Made by a program: the position numbers and the translations under genes. The notes beneath the pieces are model-generated. The model was not told where the DNA came from. It saw only the letters and a list, made by a program, of their open reading frames with translations, and did not search any database. DNA of 64,000 nucleotides from Branchiostoma floridae (taxonomy: Eukaryota > Chordata > Leptocardii > Amphioxiformes > Branchiostomatidae), in the NCBI RefSeq assembly GCF_000003815.2, contig NC_049989.1:21957128-22021127 (forward strand). Reading direction: 5' to 3'. This document shows positions 1-11,859 of this stretch, one piece after another; positions within the stretch are counted from its first letter, which is position 1; each line of letters opens with the position of its first letter.

Positions 1-345
1 CATATAATCACCAATTGTCCTGAGTGACCACTTTTTGGTAGGCTAAAGATAATTTTTCCCTTTCTTACAAGCATGAAGAAACCTGTCTATAGTGACCACT
101 TGTCCACATAGACCAGACTTTACTGGTATTCTCAATGGTCTTCTTGGGTAGGTTTGACTGAACTATATTTATTCCAATGAACAGCCAATTGTCCGGTGTG
201 ACCACTTTTAGGAGGGCTAAAGATAGTTTTTCCCCATGGACACAAGCATCAAAAATCCTGTCTTTGGTGACCACCTGTTCCTATAGACTAGACTTTACTG
301 GTATTCTGGAATTCTTTCTCTGTAATACCTTTATTTGAAGGAACA
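1..345. repeat. Tandem duplication, about 180 bp unit, of a dispersed repeat
   Basis: Two diverged copies (about 1-183 and 184-345) share GTGACCAC, TGTCC..ATAGAC and ACTTTACTGGTATTC. Related sequence recurs at 46880-47000 (GTGACTACTTTTTGGTGG, TTGACACAAACATTAAGAATCC), so the unit belongs to a dispersed family of unknown class. No coding capacity is visible. Confidence 0.7.
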
Positions 346-420
346 GCCACATTGAAGGGAATTTTAGCTGATTCCGTATGTTGATCAAGTGTACATGCAT
401 GCCCCCTGGACGTGGCTCAG

Positions 421-765
421 TTGTACTTTTCCATCTACCTGTAATATCAGAGGAGCTTCAGATATTGGCTCTAGTTTATTGTGTGCTGACAATCAAGTAG
501 AATAATTTTAACCTATTATGGTAAGAAATTGTATTTTACTATCTATTGATTTGCTTCTAATATAACCTGTTTTTCTTTTAAGTCTGGTATCAGTGATTTG
601 GTTGTACATCTGCCTGTAATATCAGAGAAGCATCAGATATTGGCTCTACTTTATTGCATGTTGACAATGAAGCACAACACTATTATTGTACAAAATTGTA
701 TTCTATAACTAAATATTGCTTTGATTTTTCGAGATAATCTTTCCAAATCAACTAGTGTGGTATCC
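421..765. repeat. Tandem duplication, about 175 bp unit
   Basis: TTGTAC..CTGCCTGTAATATCAGA and CAGATATTGGCTCTA occur at about 421 and again at about 602, followed by similar AT-rich sequence. Two copies, diverged by substitutions and small indels. No gene seen. Confidence 0.75.
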
Positions 766-769
766 ATAA

Positions 770-960
770 TTGTGCAAGATTAATCATTCTGTACCAATCC
801 CCAGAGTGACACTACGTAACTCTGTATACTTGGCCGGGGCTGGAGGTTTGACGTGTCTGATGTCCCATTTATTTCCCATCCATCTAATCAGGAATAATGG
901 AGATGTGATGAATGTTCCCCTGGGCCCGGAGGGCGATTATTTCCTCAGGCCACGGTAAAG
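770..960 (+). other. GC-richer unique segment, candidate regulatory element or exon
   Basis: This 190-bp stretch is richer in GC than its flanks and has no detected copy elsewhere in the window. It contains homeodomain-like cores (CATCTAATCAGG, AATAATGGAG). One frame is open between an AG at 789 and a GT at 956 (starting RVTLRNSVY), but the splice signals are weak and the peptide is not recognised. A conserved non-coding element is the more likely reading. From 961 to 1490 I see nothing but AT-rich unique sequence. Confidence 0.2.
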
Positions 961-1489
961 ATATCAGTTGGTTATTAGAAAAGACTCAAGCAGCGATTTA
1001 AAAATGATATCATTATTCTTACAATTAATGCATAATGTACTGATAGAATTAGACCTTTAAATTTGGGAAGATTCGCACCCTACTAGAAAGGTTTGCAGCC
1101 CTAAGGACAGGATATTTCTTATGCTGTTGGCCCTTTGTTCATTGTACTTAGAGAAGGTAAAGTTTGAATTCCCTGTACACGGAATTCCTGCTTGTCCTAG
1201 GCCAGTACAAACCTTACTTAATATGCACCAATGCCAACTTGCGTACATGTTGGATCTATTATTATGATAATTGTGTACAATGTATGTTTAGTGTAAGATT
1301 TATTGATCTTCAAAAACTGCATGAAGAAATATTTTCCTTTTCTCTGACCTTAATTGTTTAAACTTTGTTTGGTGTCATGATTGGAGTTTGTGACACTTTT
1401 AGACTGTGTTTCTCTTCATAGAATGGTTTTGACCTGTGTTTATTGTGCCCAAAACATTTCCTCCAAACAGAACAACAAACACAAAACTG

Positions 1490-1745
1490 TGATCAGCTTG
1501 CCAGCCCGGCTCTTTTGTGGACCAATATTTTAATCTCATGTTAATCTCCTGTCCAGCCTGGGTAATGATTTGTGTTGTGTCGCTGCCTTTGTCTGGCTGT
1601 GTGCCCTCGTCAGTCAGCTGTGAGTTATCGAGCTCTCCGTTGTGCCAGGGTTATCCCAACTTCATTAATTACTGTTTATGATAAGGACAGGAACAGTTGG
1701 TGGAGAGAGGGGCTGCCTTTTGACGATTTATGATGTACTTGATTG
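1490..1745. other. Repeat-poor GC-richer island, possible regulatory element
   Basis: The sequence has no match elsewhere in the window and includes CTTCATTAATTACTG (homeodomain-type core). No open frame or splice signal stands out. It is flagged only because the balanced base composition contrasts with the surrounding AT-rich DNA. Confidence 0.2.
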
Positions 1746-1869
1746 CTGGTATTCCAGGCTAGACGTTGTGCCCTTGGGAAAACTCACTTAACAGCACTTT
1801 CCTCAGTGATCCTCCCTCCACACAGGTGTAAAAATGTGTGCCTGACTTTGGTTGAGGAGGGTGGAAGGA

Positions 1870-2340
1870 GAGAGCTGGGCTCTGCCTCTCAATGCTGTGC
1901 CCTAGACATACATACATTCAATCATATGTTATTGACCGGTTGGGACTAGGGTAGTACTAGTACATATCTCACTTCTTAAAGCCCTGTCTAACATTGCTTT
2001 TTCTAATTCTAGACATAGTACAAGTGGATACGAACCCACTGCCCCTGTAGTCTTAAGAAGGCCACGGGACTTTCTTTGTATGCATCTGTCTTTCTTATAC
2101 CAGCTTAATATCTTTAAGTTTCTGCCTCTCAATACCGTGCCCTAGACGTACATACATACATTATCGACCGGTTGGGACCAGGCTAGTACATATTTCACTC
2201 CTCAAAGCCATCTCTAACTTCCTAATTCTAGATATAGCACTAGTAATACCAACTCACAGCCTCTGTAGTCTTAAAAAGGCCACGGGACTTCCGTTGTATG
2301 CCTTTGCCTTTTTTTATAGCAGATTAATATCTTTAAGTTG
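1870..2340 (-). repeat. Dispersed repeat family A, two tandem copies
   Basis: Two copies (about 1882-2120 and 2123-2340) share TGCCTCTCAATRCYGTGCCC, GACCGGTTGGGAC and GGCCACGGGACTT. The reverse complement matches 11860-12015 and 62700-62850, where the plus strand carries ATTGCAGAAGTTTGACTT and ACTTTGACTAGAGA. On the minus strand a frame reads LEKAMLDRALRSE. The copy at 62741 reads LEKAMLDGGLWNE, so the unit may derive from a coding transposon. Class unknown. Confidence 0.7.
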
Positions 2341-5300
2341 TATCAATTCATAAAACAGACCTGTGTCTATCAAACTTGATTTAAAGACCTGATAGAATTT
2401 TAGACCCACAGCCACTGTATTAACTTCTCCTGTCTGTGGATTATGTAAATAAGTAATGACCTCTGCGTGTAAACAGAGTCGACGATCGCCGCACAACAAG
2501 CTAGGATCCATGCAAGTTTCATTACGAGGTGAACTGATGTCATTAACAGCAGAATAACCAGTTTAAAGTGACAGCCGACCCTACTGGTGATTCCTGTAAG
2601 TTATACAGGTGCATTAGTAATGATGATAGCCGTGTACTAATCATATTAAGCATCAGGCCTGAACAATGGGCTTATCGGTACATAGATTATTTTCACCAAA
2701 AAAATGCTATTTATGTAAAAACCAAAATATAATAGGAGGAGGTAACAGGTTGAATTATTTCCAGTATTCCTTGCAATTGAACCATTTCAAATGCAGGATG
2801 TCCAGAAATATTGGAATTTGAAGAATACCTGCTATGACCCACTCCCAGATGTTAACATAGCACAGTTACCCATTTTCATTCTCAAGCTGAAACATTGCAT
2901 GCAGTGCCCAAGTTAAGTCACCCTGGGGGGGGGCCAGTCTTAGAGAGAAGTGATGCTGTCCCAGTCCTACTCCTTAAGTCCGTGGTTTATTTCATCCAAG
3001 ATAACACGTAGCCTGTAACCTTGCAATTGATACTTTAGTTCAGTGCCCAAAAGTGGTCTCTTAGTCTTAGCCTTGCATTGAGCAAACTCCTCTTAGAAAA
3101 GTGGCATGGCAGGAAATGTTGACTTCTCAGAAAGCCTGGCTGAAATATGACTCTATGAGACCAAAAGGAACACCACTGGATTTACTGACATATCCCCTAA
3201 TAGTATACATGTCTGTGTTTCACATGTATCATTCGCATATCCCTTTCTACTTGTACATGTATGTGTTACACATGTGTTACTGACATCAGAGCAAGGCTTG
3301 AAGTAAAGTGCAGATATCATTATCAAACAGGTGCCCCAGGTTTGTGTACACAGTAAAAGCACGTAAGCTGAGTGGTTTTAAAGTATAGACTGGGATTTGG
3401 GGACTGTGAGTAATAGACAGATCAAATCTCCTGGTAGAATTTGGACACACTCACATCCCTTAGTATACATAGAGCAACTTAAGTTCAATAACTATTTACT
3501 TGTAGCTTTTTGGCTTCTAGACCTAAAATAAAAATGCTGAACTAGAAGATCAAAATATGCTTAAAATAGCATCTGAGGGGAAAGACTGCACCTTGGTACT
3601 TACAGTTTTTACGGAGTTTATATTAGTCAAGTTCAAGTTTTCCTCCTAGCTCTAGATCTGCTTTCATCAAGATTTCTCGCTGAATTTCTGTTTTCATAGA
3701 ACCGTGAAAATAAATTGCTTGGAAAATTGGCTTCTGATATTTACTGAGATTAGATTTGCAGCAAGTTTCTGGGTTATCTGATTTGTTACAGTGATGTGAT
3801 ATATACAGTAATTTGAATTGTGGTGCATAATGTATTTATCTGTACTGACTGTAATGCATAAATGATGATATCTTTGTAGTTACATTTATCAGTGCTTTCA
3901 TCTTGCTTTTGATGACAGCAGTAGAATTGATGTATGTTGAATGTTTTCTATTTACGCTACTCTTGTCTTGTAAATTCTAATGAATTAATGAATAAATTTG
4001 TAACGGGGGCCGCCCTAAGATGGTTCCCGTCGTAAGACGGTACGGATTTTTTGCTGATCTTATTATCCATAAGTACACCATGTTTGTTGCCACTGACTAT
4101 GCTGATTACAAAAGTAAATAAACCAAGTCTATGCACACGGCTTTAATTTGCATTCCAAGTATACTTTAACATATTTACTTGGTGTTTTTTTTTAAACAGA
4201 ATTCTAACAGTAATGTTGGCAGTGCTGAATCACTGCGGTCACCCGCCTCTGCGTATTGGCGGCTCGTGTCGCTAACTATACGAACTCTTCCAAGCAGTCA
4301 CACAAATGCCATGATACACATAAATAAAGCTCCATAAAACACTATGAATATGGGTCTTCAAATGTTTGTTGAGTAGAAAAGCAAGCAAAAGGAAGCGACA
4401 TAAACATTGCCACCATTGTACTCCCAAGGGAGTGTGGCCGTGAAGGTGGCAGACTAGAGAACGCTCCAAAGATTTATTTGACTGTAACAAATGATTCGTG
4501 CTGTCTATGAAAATAAGACTTGATAGAGAGATTTTCATATAATCAGACAGATGATGTTGGCGGTGTCGTTTTTCGTAATGGTTTTTCTAGTCGGGCATTC
4601 ACAATCAGTGCATTCAGCCCATTGCCCGTAAAAAACATCAGCTGGATTGTTCTAGGTACAGCCTTCCTCATGTGAGACAAGAAGTACATACAGTCACGAT
4701 TTTACTGTCAAAAAAAAAAGCTAAAATATCATACTATTAATTTTTTTCTGTGTACTTAAATTTACCACTTACTTCTGAAGAGAGAAAAATGTAAAAAAGC
4801 GTACCGAGTTAGGCACACTGTCCAGCGTAGCACAAAATAGGAAGGTTACATACACAAAATTGTCTCACAGTGTTTGCCGCTTGTAACACGCAGCGCGAAA
4901 GGTTCATGAACCACATGAATGCATGTCTTATTCAAGTATGTTGTTCAAATCTATGTGTAAAAAATTCAGTCATCGAAATTTGACCACTCTCAGGCAACTA
5001 GCGATGGAGCGCCATGAGTTTGAGCGCAAGACAAAGCGTACCATGTTGGGGCACCTCCCGTTATATATACATTTTATACCAATGTTAAGATCATTATCTG
5101 TATATTGCTATACTGCCATCAGTTATATATCAAGACAATGTCTTTCATATGTCACAATATCATCCATTAGTATAGTGTATTGAGTAATATTTGAAATTGT
5201 TCTGTTAGTAATATTTGTTGAGTAACATATCAGGTTCTAATACATGCACAGTTGATTATACTGTTTTGGTTGTAATATTAGATTTATAAGTGGAATTTTA

Positions 5301-5760
5301 TTGCTATGTGTACCTGCACCTGTACCTAATAATTCAGGAATACAATGTATTAATTTATACAAATAAAGAACAACAGAACTCAAACTTTCCATAAGTTATG
5401 TTCTTAAAGTTGAACTTGTTCAGGGGTGGATGTCTTCACCGAGAAGGGTCTAACATCTAAGATCTTCATTTGTTTTCTGTAGCACAACAGCTGAGTTTGC
5501 AGGTCATACAGTCGCACGATTTTCCCTTGAATGGCTTTACTTCCTGATTGTTTTTTGTGTGACATGGATTTAAGACAGCCTTTTTTTTAAAACAGGAAAG
5601 CTGAATTGTACAGTATACAACTGAATTGTATCCTAACGCGAACCTGACCAGGCCTTTCAGAATGAGAACCTGATTCAGCTTCAGGCCAGTTTGTCATCCC
5701 TTTCTTGACCTAAATCTGCCAACTCTCTGCCATGCCTGATCTTTCTTCTCCCCTCTTAAG
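2341..5760. other. Long unique AT-rich stretch, no gene seen
   Basis: About 3.4 kb without a recognisable gene or array. Local points: a perfect small hairpin CCGTCGTAAGACGG near 4029, and an AATAAA polyadenylation-type hexamer at about 5361 inside an AT-rich run that could be a 3' UTR. The region near 3590-3660 (ACCTTGGTACTTACAG, TTCAAGTTTTCCTCCTAG) resembles 32940-33000 and 34100-34170, suggesting a fourth dispersed family. Open frames here are short and unconvincing. Confidence 0.5.
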
Positions 5761-5764
5761 GGAG

Positions 5765-5885
5765 ACGGAGTCTCGAGTTCGTGCTGCAGTCTGGTGGCCA
5801 CTAATCCCACCTCTGGACCAAAGGGTCGGGGTTCAGTTCCCAGTCTGGTGGTGAATGTTTTTAAGCTCGTAGCGGGGTAGCAGTC
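5765..5885 (+). mobile_element. Possible tRNA-derived SINE fragment
   Basis: GGGTTCAGTTCCC near 5831 matches the RNA polymerase III B-box consensus GGTTCRANTCC. About 35 bp upstream TGGTGGCCAC resembles an A-box. No cloverleaf with paired acceptor stems is seen, so this is a SINE-like relic and not a tRNA gene. Confidence 0.35.
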
Positions 5886-6044
5886 ATGTCAAAGGTCATT
5901 TCATTGGCGTCATGTACATTTTTGAAGGGAGTCATAAAAAATTATGAGTCTTAGTGCGCAAGTGTGCAGATGTTGACGCACTGGCAGTGTTTTTTGGCAC
6001 CTTTAGACTGATTCGCCGTGAGGCTCGGTGGGCGTCACTCCACT

Positions 6045-6358
6045 GTCAAACACACAGACAGACACACAGACAGACAGACACACACAGACAATAAACCAAA
6101 CCAAACCAGACAGACACACGGACAGACAGACACACACAGACAGACACATAGACAGACACACACTCATGCGCACACACACTTACAGGCATACTCACAGACA
6201 GACAGACACACACACACATACACAGACACAAAGACAGACACACACAGACAGACACACAGACAGACAGACACACACAGACAGACACACACTCATGCACACA
6301 CACACTTACAGGCATACAGACACATGCACATACACAGACACAAAGACAGACACAAGTG
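6045..6358. repeat. (ACAGAC)n-type microsatellite
   Basis: About 310 bp of interrupted ACACAGACAGACAC units with internal higher-order duplication (CACTCATGCRCACACAC and ACTTACAGGCATAC recur). The open frames through it on both strands (TDRQTHTD peptides) result from a repeat without stop codons. Confidence 0.95.
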
Positions 6359-6420
6359 CAGGAAAGCCAGAAACAACATTTTTTCTTCCTCTAGGGTGAA
6401 GCATTCAATTTGCTATCATG

Positions 6421-7040
6421 AAGTAACCGGGAACGGGTTTTCTGCGCGTTAGAAATCTGCGCGCGCGTTAAAAATCTGCGCGTTAAAAAATTAAGTTGTG
6501 CAATGAGAAATTCTTAGGCAGAAAAATGTGACCCCATTATATGATTTTCCATCTGTTACCTGAATTTTTGGTTTGAAAAGCCCTTAATTTTAGGTCCCTT
6601 GGGAATAGGTTGATTTGCATATCCAGAAGATTTCAAAATCACTTGAATTTGACACAAATACATGGAAAAATTACTAATGTGAGGCTTTTTATTGTAAAAT
6701 ATAACAGCTTGAGGCTTTTCTCCATTCTACAAGCTTCATTTCAATCAGATTGTTTCACATGCAAATGTCAACCTTTGTTGCACATTAAAACTTAGAATTA
6801 AAAAATCACTTAAAAACTTCTGAAATATTTACAGAAAGGGATATTATACTCTAGAATGCAACAATATGATACTTAATTTCATTTTGTATTATCTTCTTCA
6901 AGCTTTTAAGTTTAAAACTGCAAAAAAGTTTTCAAATCCCCAGGGAATCAGCTAATTTGCATATCTTAACGCGCAGGGTTTTAATGCGCAAGTTTTAACG
7001 CGCAAATTTTAACGCGCACAAAACCCCAACCCAAGTAACC
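6421..7040. mobile_element. hAT-like non-autonomous transposon (MITE), 604 bp, with 8-bp target duplication
   Basis: AAGTAACC is repeated directly at 6421-6428 and 7033-7040, and an 8-bp duplication is the hallmark of hAT transposition. The element (6429-7032) has imperfect terminal inverted repeats: left GGGAACGGGTTTTCTGCGCG, right (reverse complement) GGGTTGGGGTTTTGTGCGCG. Both ends carry several subterminal GCGCGTTAAAA words, as expected for transposase binding sites. The interior is AT-rich, has no transposase frame, and carries two ATTTGCATATC octamers in symmetric positions (about 6614 and 6954). Confidence 0.85.
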
Positions 7041-7755
7041 CCCCTTTTCAACCTTATGTTCGCAGGTTGTTCTGAGAAGCCCCCCTGGTGCATGATGGGC
7101 CTGTACTAGTAAAGGTCGTCTCCCTGGAAACCAGGTCAAGTACCACATCCATAAAGAACACACAGGTAAGCAGATAATGTCTTAAATCTAGGCTCTAAAG
7201 CTGGAGGAGTTATAATAAGACACCACAGGTGTCAGGGCCCTTTATGGCTGGTAAGAGGCACCGTACCTGCACATTGGGGCCCTTCTGTGTCAGGAGTTAA
7301 GCCCTTAATGATAATGGCTGTGGATCCCTCTGCTGCCTCTTCACCAGGATTTATCATGGTGGGAATCTTACATCGCTCATGATTGTCTCTATGGGGTTAT
7401 TTACTGTATCAGCTTGAGTCTATTGTTACCGAGGCTTGTAATCCACATGGGCCACAGAGCTGTTCGTCACTTGTGAGTGGTAGGCTTTGTACAAGTCTGT
7501 TATTTCTCTGGAGAGATCAGAGAGTGATTAGTTTTTAATGGTTATAACTTTGGTATCATCTACCAGAAAAGGCAAATGGCGCTTTATACAATGTAAATGA
7601 AATTTGTTACAGCTACTAAGCAGAACTTAAGGCATTCACATATTTTACCTGGCACAAAATATCACAAAATATGGCAACAAATACTAGTGGTTGCACAAAT
7701 ATCAGGAAAAGGAAGAAAAGTGATCTGAATCCAGTTTAGCTCACTGAAGAGCTAG
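7041..7755. other. Unique stretch with a splice-bounded, non-coding segment
   Basis: CCTTATGTTCGCAG at 7065 looks like an acceptor and CACACAG/GTAAGC at 7164 like a donor, bounding about 99 bp. All three frames between them contain stops, so if it is an exon it is untranslated. From 7180 to 7740 the sequence is unique and moderately GC-rich (CCTTAATGATAATGGC, GGATTTATCATGG); nothing else is recognised. Confidence 0.2.
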
Positions 7756-7993
7756 TCTTCCACTGGTCGTGACAGAGAGGACAGACGCTATGTACAGTAT
7801 TTACAGGTTCATTGTACCAAGCAAATCCCCTAGCTCTTTTTCAACAAGCACAATGAACAGTGGACCACGGCTTAACGTCCTGTCCTAAGGACTGCAACCC
7901 ATTCCGGTAGCATACATGTTGGGTGAGCGACACAGCCGAACTCACGGTTTCTAGTTCCAGGGGTAGGGATGCTAGCCACTGGACTATGCAGGC
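7756..7993 (-). mobile_element. tRNA-derived SINE, uninterrupted copy
   Basis: Colinear with 47805-48280 from AAGAGCTA.TCTTCCACTGG to CCACTGGACTAYGCAGG. On the minus strand the head reads TAGTCCAGTGGCTAGC, an A-box match, with a degenerate B-box about 33 bp on, as in tRNA-derived SINEs. Length about 238 bp. This copy preserves the empty site (GTCCTGTCCTAAGGACTGC) of the insertion found in the other copy. Confidence 0.6.
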
Positions 7994-8059
7994 TACACAT
8001 CAGAAATCTCCTGGTCTATACAATACCACAGAGTTTGACAGCTCTTAGATACAAATGGT

Positions 8060-8370
8060 TGTGTTACTGTAGCGGGAACTGGAACGTGCGCCAGCAGAGA
8101 TCAGCGACCTTTCCGAGACCAATGGCGGCCCTTCGGTCCCGCGACGTGCCCTCCCCACACCTCCGGTGTCCGCGGGAATCGGCCGTGATTTATCTGGCCG
8201 CGGGCCGTAGATTGCCGATTAATTTCTCATGGGGATATCAGATTACCAGGGTGCTGACCCGGGCGATGGCTCATGTGCGGCGCTGCGTCTGTCATATAAT
8301 CAATTTGTGGAAATACCCGCGGCCTGTAGCAACGCTCGGATCTTACCCTTATAAAATCTTTCAGGAGGGT
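8060..8370. other. GC-rich unique island, candidate conserved element
   Basis: A 300-bp CpG-containing island in AT-rich DNA, with sequence such as GATTAATTTCTCATGGGG and GGGTGCTGACCCGGGC. It has no copy elsewhere in the window. An open frame spans it on the plus strand from 7969 but starts inside the SINE and resembles no family I know. I favour a cis-regulatory element. Confidence 0.3.
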
Positions 8371-8374
8371 CAAG

Positions 8375-8760
8375 GTCATGACATGACAGTGGAAGATAGT
8401 ACAAGCGGAATCTCATCATATTAAGGTGAAAAAATCTAATATATGTCCGTTTTAGAAAGCCCTGCCAATACCTTAAGGAAATATGCCAAGTAGTTCAGGC
8501 CTGACCTTGAAGTGGAAGGTTGTAAAAGTGAAATTTCATCATATTAGAGTTCTGAAAAAATCTATTTTACATTAGAAAGTGCTGCCAAATAGCAATAATG
8601 CAATTTCTACTTTCATAACACTTTCCAAGGAGGGCACATGTCTTGACATGAACATACAACTACAAGACAAATAAAGTGAAATCTCATTATAGTGAAGAAC
8701 CCTGCAAATAGCAATTCTGGCTTCTTACTTTCAAGATGTAGCCTTTACTTCAATTTTACT
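8375..8760. repeat. Three diverged tandem units, about 140 bp
   Basis: TGAAATYTCATYATA followed by GAAAAAATCTA and TTAGAAAG.CCTGCCAA recurs at about 8405, 8530 and 8668. The copies are strongly diverged and differ by indels. Confidence 0.6.
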
Positions 8761-8899
8761 TGAGATTCCTTTAGAAGGTTCTTTAAGAAATCTTATTTAC
8801 TTGAAGTGTCATTAAGAAATAAGGTTCGATTTGACCCTTTGTTGCAGAATAAGGAATTAACTACTAGTCTGTGGATATTAAGAGTATGAAAATAACATT

Positions 8900-8956
8900 C
8901 AAGAAGACTTCAAACAACTTGAAGAAGACTTGAAACAACTTGAAGAAACATGTCTG
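8900..8956. repeat. Short tandem CTTGAAGAAGA units
   Basis: GAAGACTTCAAACAACTTGAAGAAGACTT-type words repeat two to three times with a period of about 21 bp, next to the start of the large array. Confidence 0.7.
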
Positions 8957-9009
8957 CTGCTTTTTGGAACTGATGGCTATATCCAGTAGACTTAAAATTT
9001 GATAAACGA

Positions 9010-11240
9010 AATCAGAGTGCCGTCAGAAGTACTCATCTGCCATGATACATTCAAAGTGTAGTTCTTGATGAATGAGTTGATAGATAACTTCATACAAAGA
9101 AGAGCTTGGTTAGAATTAGTTCCCATCGCTAACTTTTAGGCTAGGAACCTGACTACAATCTGCAACAGCACTTAAGCAAGTCCTGAATGGAGTTTGAAAA
9201 ATCATCTAGACATCAATTTGAGAGTGAATTACTGTGGCCTTGTGGATGCACATCTGCCATCATTATAGTTGTTGATGGATGGTTTGGATTACGGAAAGCC
9301 AGATCCCAACTTTTGGGTTCAGAAAAGGGACAGGAAATAACCACAGCACAGGAGAAGTCCTGAGGAGAGATGGATAAAACTGAAATCCAGTAGCCATTCA
9401 TTTGGAACTAAATTGCTTTATTGGCCTTGGAAATACTCATCTACCATTATGATATATGTCATTCTTGATGAATGGGTTCTTACAAGGCAAAAGTTTGGAG
9501 AACCCAATTACTAACTTTTGGGCTAGCACTTAAGCAAGTCCTGAATAGAGTTTGAAAAATCACGTAGCCATCAATTTGGAAGTAAATTGCTTTGGCCTTG
9601 TAGATACACATCTGCCATCATTATAGTTCTTTCCAAAGCAAGGTAGCTTTGCTGCGATAAGAAACCCTACTTTTGGGTTCAGGAAAGGGACAAGAAATCA
9701 TAACAGCAGTCAGCACAGTAAATCATAACAGCACAGTAAAAGACAAAGTTAAAGAAAAAGTTAAATCCAGAAACCATCAATTTGATTGAAAGTAGTTCTT
9801 TCCAAAGCATTGTAGCTTTGCTGCAATTAGAACCCTTCTTTTGGGTTCAGAAAAGGGACAAGAAATCATAACAGCACAGTAGAAGACAAGTCCTAAGAAA
9901 AAGTTCCATTCAGTAGCCATCAATTTGGAAGTAAATTGCTTTGGCCTTGTAGATGCACATCTGCCATCATTATAGTTCTTTCCAAAGCAAGATAGCTTTG
10001 CTGCGATTAGAACCCTTCTTTTGGGTTCAGGAAAGGGACAAGAAATCATAACAGCACAGTGAAAGACAAGTCCTGAGAAAAAGTTGCATCCAGTAACTAT
10101 CAATTTGTAGATATGCATCTACCATCATTATAGTTCTTGATGGATGGTTTGGATTACGGAAATCCAGATCCCAACTTTTGGGTTCAGGAAAGGGACAGGA
10201 AATAATCACAGCACAGGAGAAGTCCTGAGGAGGGATTGATAGAACTGAAATCCAGTAGCCATTCATTTGGAAGTAAATTGCTTTATTGGCCTTGGAAATA
10301 CTCGTCTATGATGTATGTCATTCTTGATAAAAAGGCAAAAGTTTGGATGGGATGAGAACCCAATTACTAACTTTTAGGCTAGAAATGGGGCTACAAACTG
10401 CAACAGCACTGAAGCAAGTCCTGAATAGAGTTGGAAAAATCATGTAGCCATCAATTTGGAAGTAAATTGCTTTATTGGCCTTGGAAATACTCATCTGCCA
10501 TTATATATAGTACTAGTATGTCATTCTTGATGAATGGATTGATACAAAGGCAAAAGTTTCGATGGGATTATTAGATAGTACCCAATTACAAACTTTTGGG
10601 CTAGAAATGGGGCTACAAACTGCAACAGCACTGAAGCAAGTCCAATATAGAGTTTGAAAAATCCAGTAGCCATCAATTTGGATTAAATTGCTGTGACCTT
10701 GGAAATACTCATCTACCATGATGATATATGTCATTCTTGATGAATGGGTTCTTACAAGGCAGAAGTTTGAAGAACCCAATTACTAACTTTTGGGCTAGCA
10801 CTTAAGCAAGTCCTGAATAGAGTTTGAAAAAAAAAAATAAGCCATCAATTTGAGAGTAAATTGCTTTGGCCTTGTAGATGCACATCTGCCATCATTATAG
10901 TTCTTTCCAAAGCAAGGTAGCTTTGCTGCGATTAGAACCCAACTTCTGGGTTCAGGAAAGGGACAGCAAATCATAACAGCACAGTGAAAGACAAGTCCTG
11001 AGAAAAAGTACCATTCAGTAACTATCAATTTGGAAGTAAATTGCTTTAGCCTTGCAGATACACATCTACCATCATTATAGTTCTTGATGGATGGTTTGAA
11101 TTCCAAAGCAAGGTAGCTTTGGTGCGATTAGATGCCTTCTTTCGGGTTAAAAAAACCAACAGGAAATCGTATAGCCGCTACTAGTACTGAGGAGAATTTA
11201 AAGAAAAAGTTAAATCTGAAAGTGAATTGCTTTGGCCTTC
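9010..11240. repeat. Large tandem array, about 12 units of 165-210 bp
   Basis: Units share CATCAATTTGGAAGTAAATT, GGCCTTGKAGATRCACATCT, CTTTTGGGTTCAGGAAAGGG and AGCAAGTCCTGA. Two subfamilies alternate: one has GTCATTCTTGATGAATGG, the other TTCTTTCCAAAGCAAGGTAG. Minus-strand frames of up to 113 codons arise from the repeat and change frame between units, so they are not genes. The alternation suggests blocks of two or more units duplicated together. Confidence 0.9.
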
Positions 11241-11314
11241 GAAATACGCATTTGACAGACATTGAAACGTCAGCAGGTTTGAGACATTCTGGTTCACTCA
11301 CTCACTCACTCACT

Positions 11315-11405
11315 CTGGTTTCTTCTGGGTTACCTGATACAGGGGTAGGCAGCAGTCGGCTAGTCTTCACACCGCACTTCCATGCGGCTCTGTCCAGTGG
11401 TCGGG
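11315..11405 (+). repeat. Dispersed repeat family B
   Basis: CAGGGGTAGGCAGCAGTCGG and TAGTCTTCACAC match 40725-40830 on the same strand and 47025-47130 in the opposite orientation. Class unknown; a SINE or LINE tail is possible. It is preceded by a short CACT microsatellite at about 11294-11312. Confidence 0.75.
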
Positions 11406-11858
11406 TTGTGCAAAAGAAATATCAAATAGTGGTAAGCATTGCCACACCATCTATTGCCAGGGATAGACATACATATAGACAGGATGTGTGACAGGAATTG
11501 TTACAGCCTGCACATACATGTAAATAGCAGCCTTGAAAACAAAGCTCACTTCAGAAACCAACAACTTGAAAGTGTTTCCCATTGTAGATCTCCATCTGCA
11601 ACAGTTCCTGACGGATGGTCGGGTACCGAAGCGCTTTTAGCCCTACTTAACCCGGAACAGAGGCCGAGGCCCCCGGGCTGTCCGGTGATTACATGCCTGA
11701 GTTAATCAGATTACAGGGGGATAATGTTGTAATTAAAGCAGGAGCCTGCTGCATTATGGATGGGGAGGAGAGGAAGAACTGGGGCAGGAGGAAGATTAGA
11801 GCGGGGGGGGGGGGGGAGTAGGGCAGTTCTTCTGTTCTTCTATGGAAACCAAGAGGCC
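11406..11858. other. Unique stretch with a poly-G tract
   Basis: No gene or repeat is recognised apart from a G-only run of about 14 bases near 11803-11816, a slippage-prone tract. AGTTAATCAGATTACAGG (11699) has homeodomain-type cores. Confidence 0.4.
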
Positions 11859-11859
11859 G

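Noticed and set aside
6018-6452. 144-codon Thr/Asp/His/Gln-rich frame
   Set aside because: Translation of an ACAGAC microsatellite; the other strand is equally open.
9213-11106. Minus-strand frames of about 60-113 codons sharing CAVMISCPFPEPK
   Set aside because: By-products of the 9.0-11.2 kb array, with frame changes between units.
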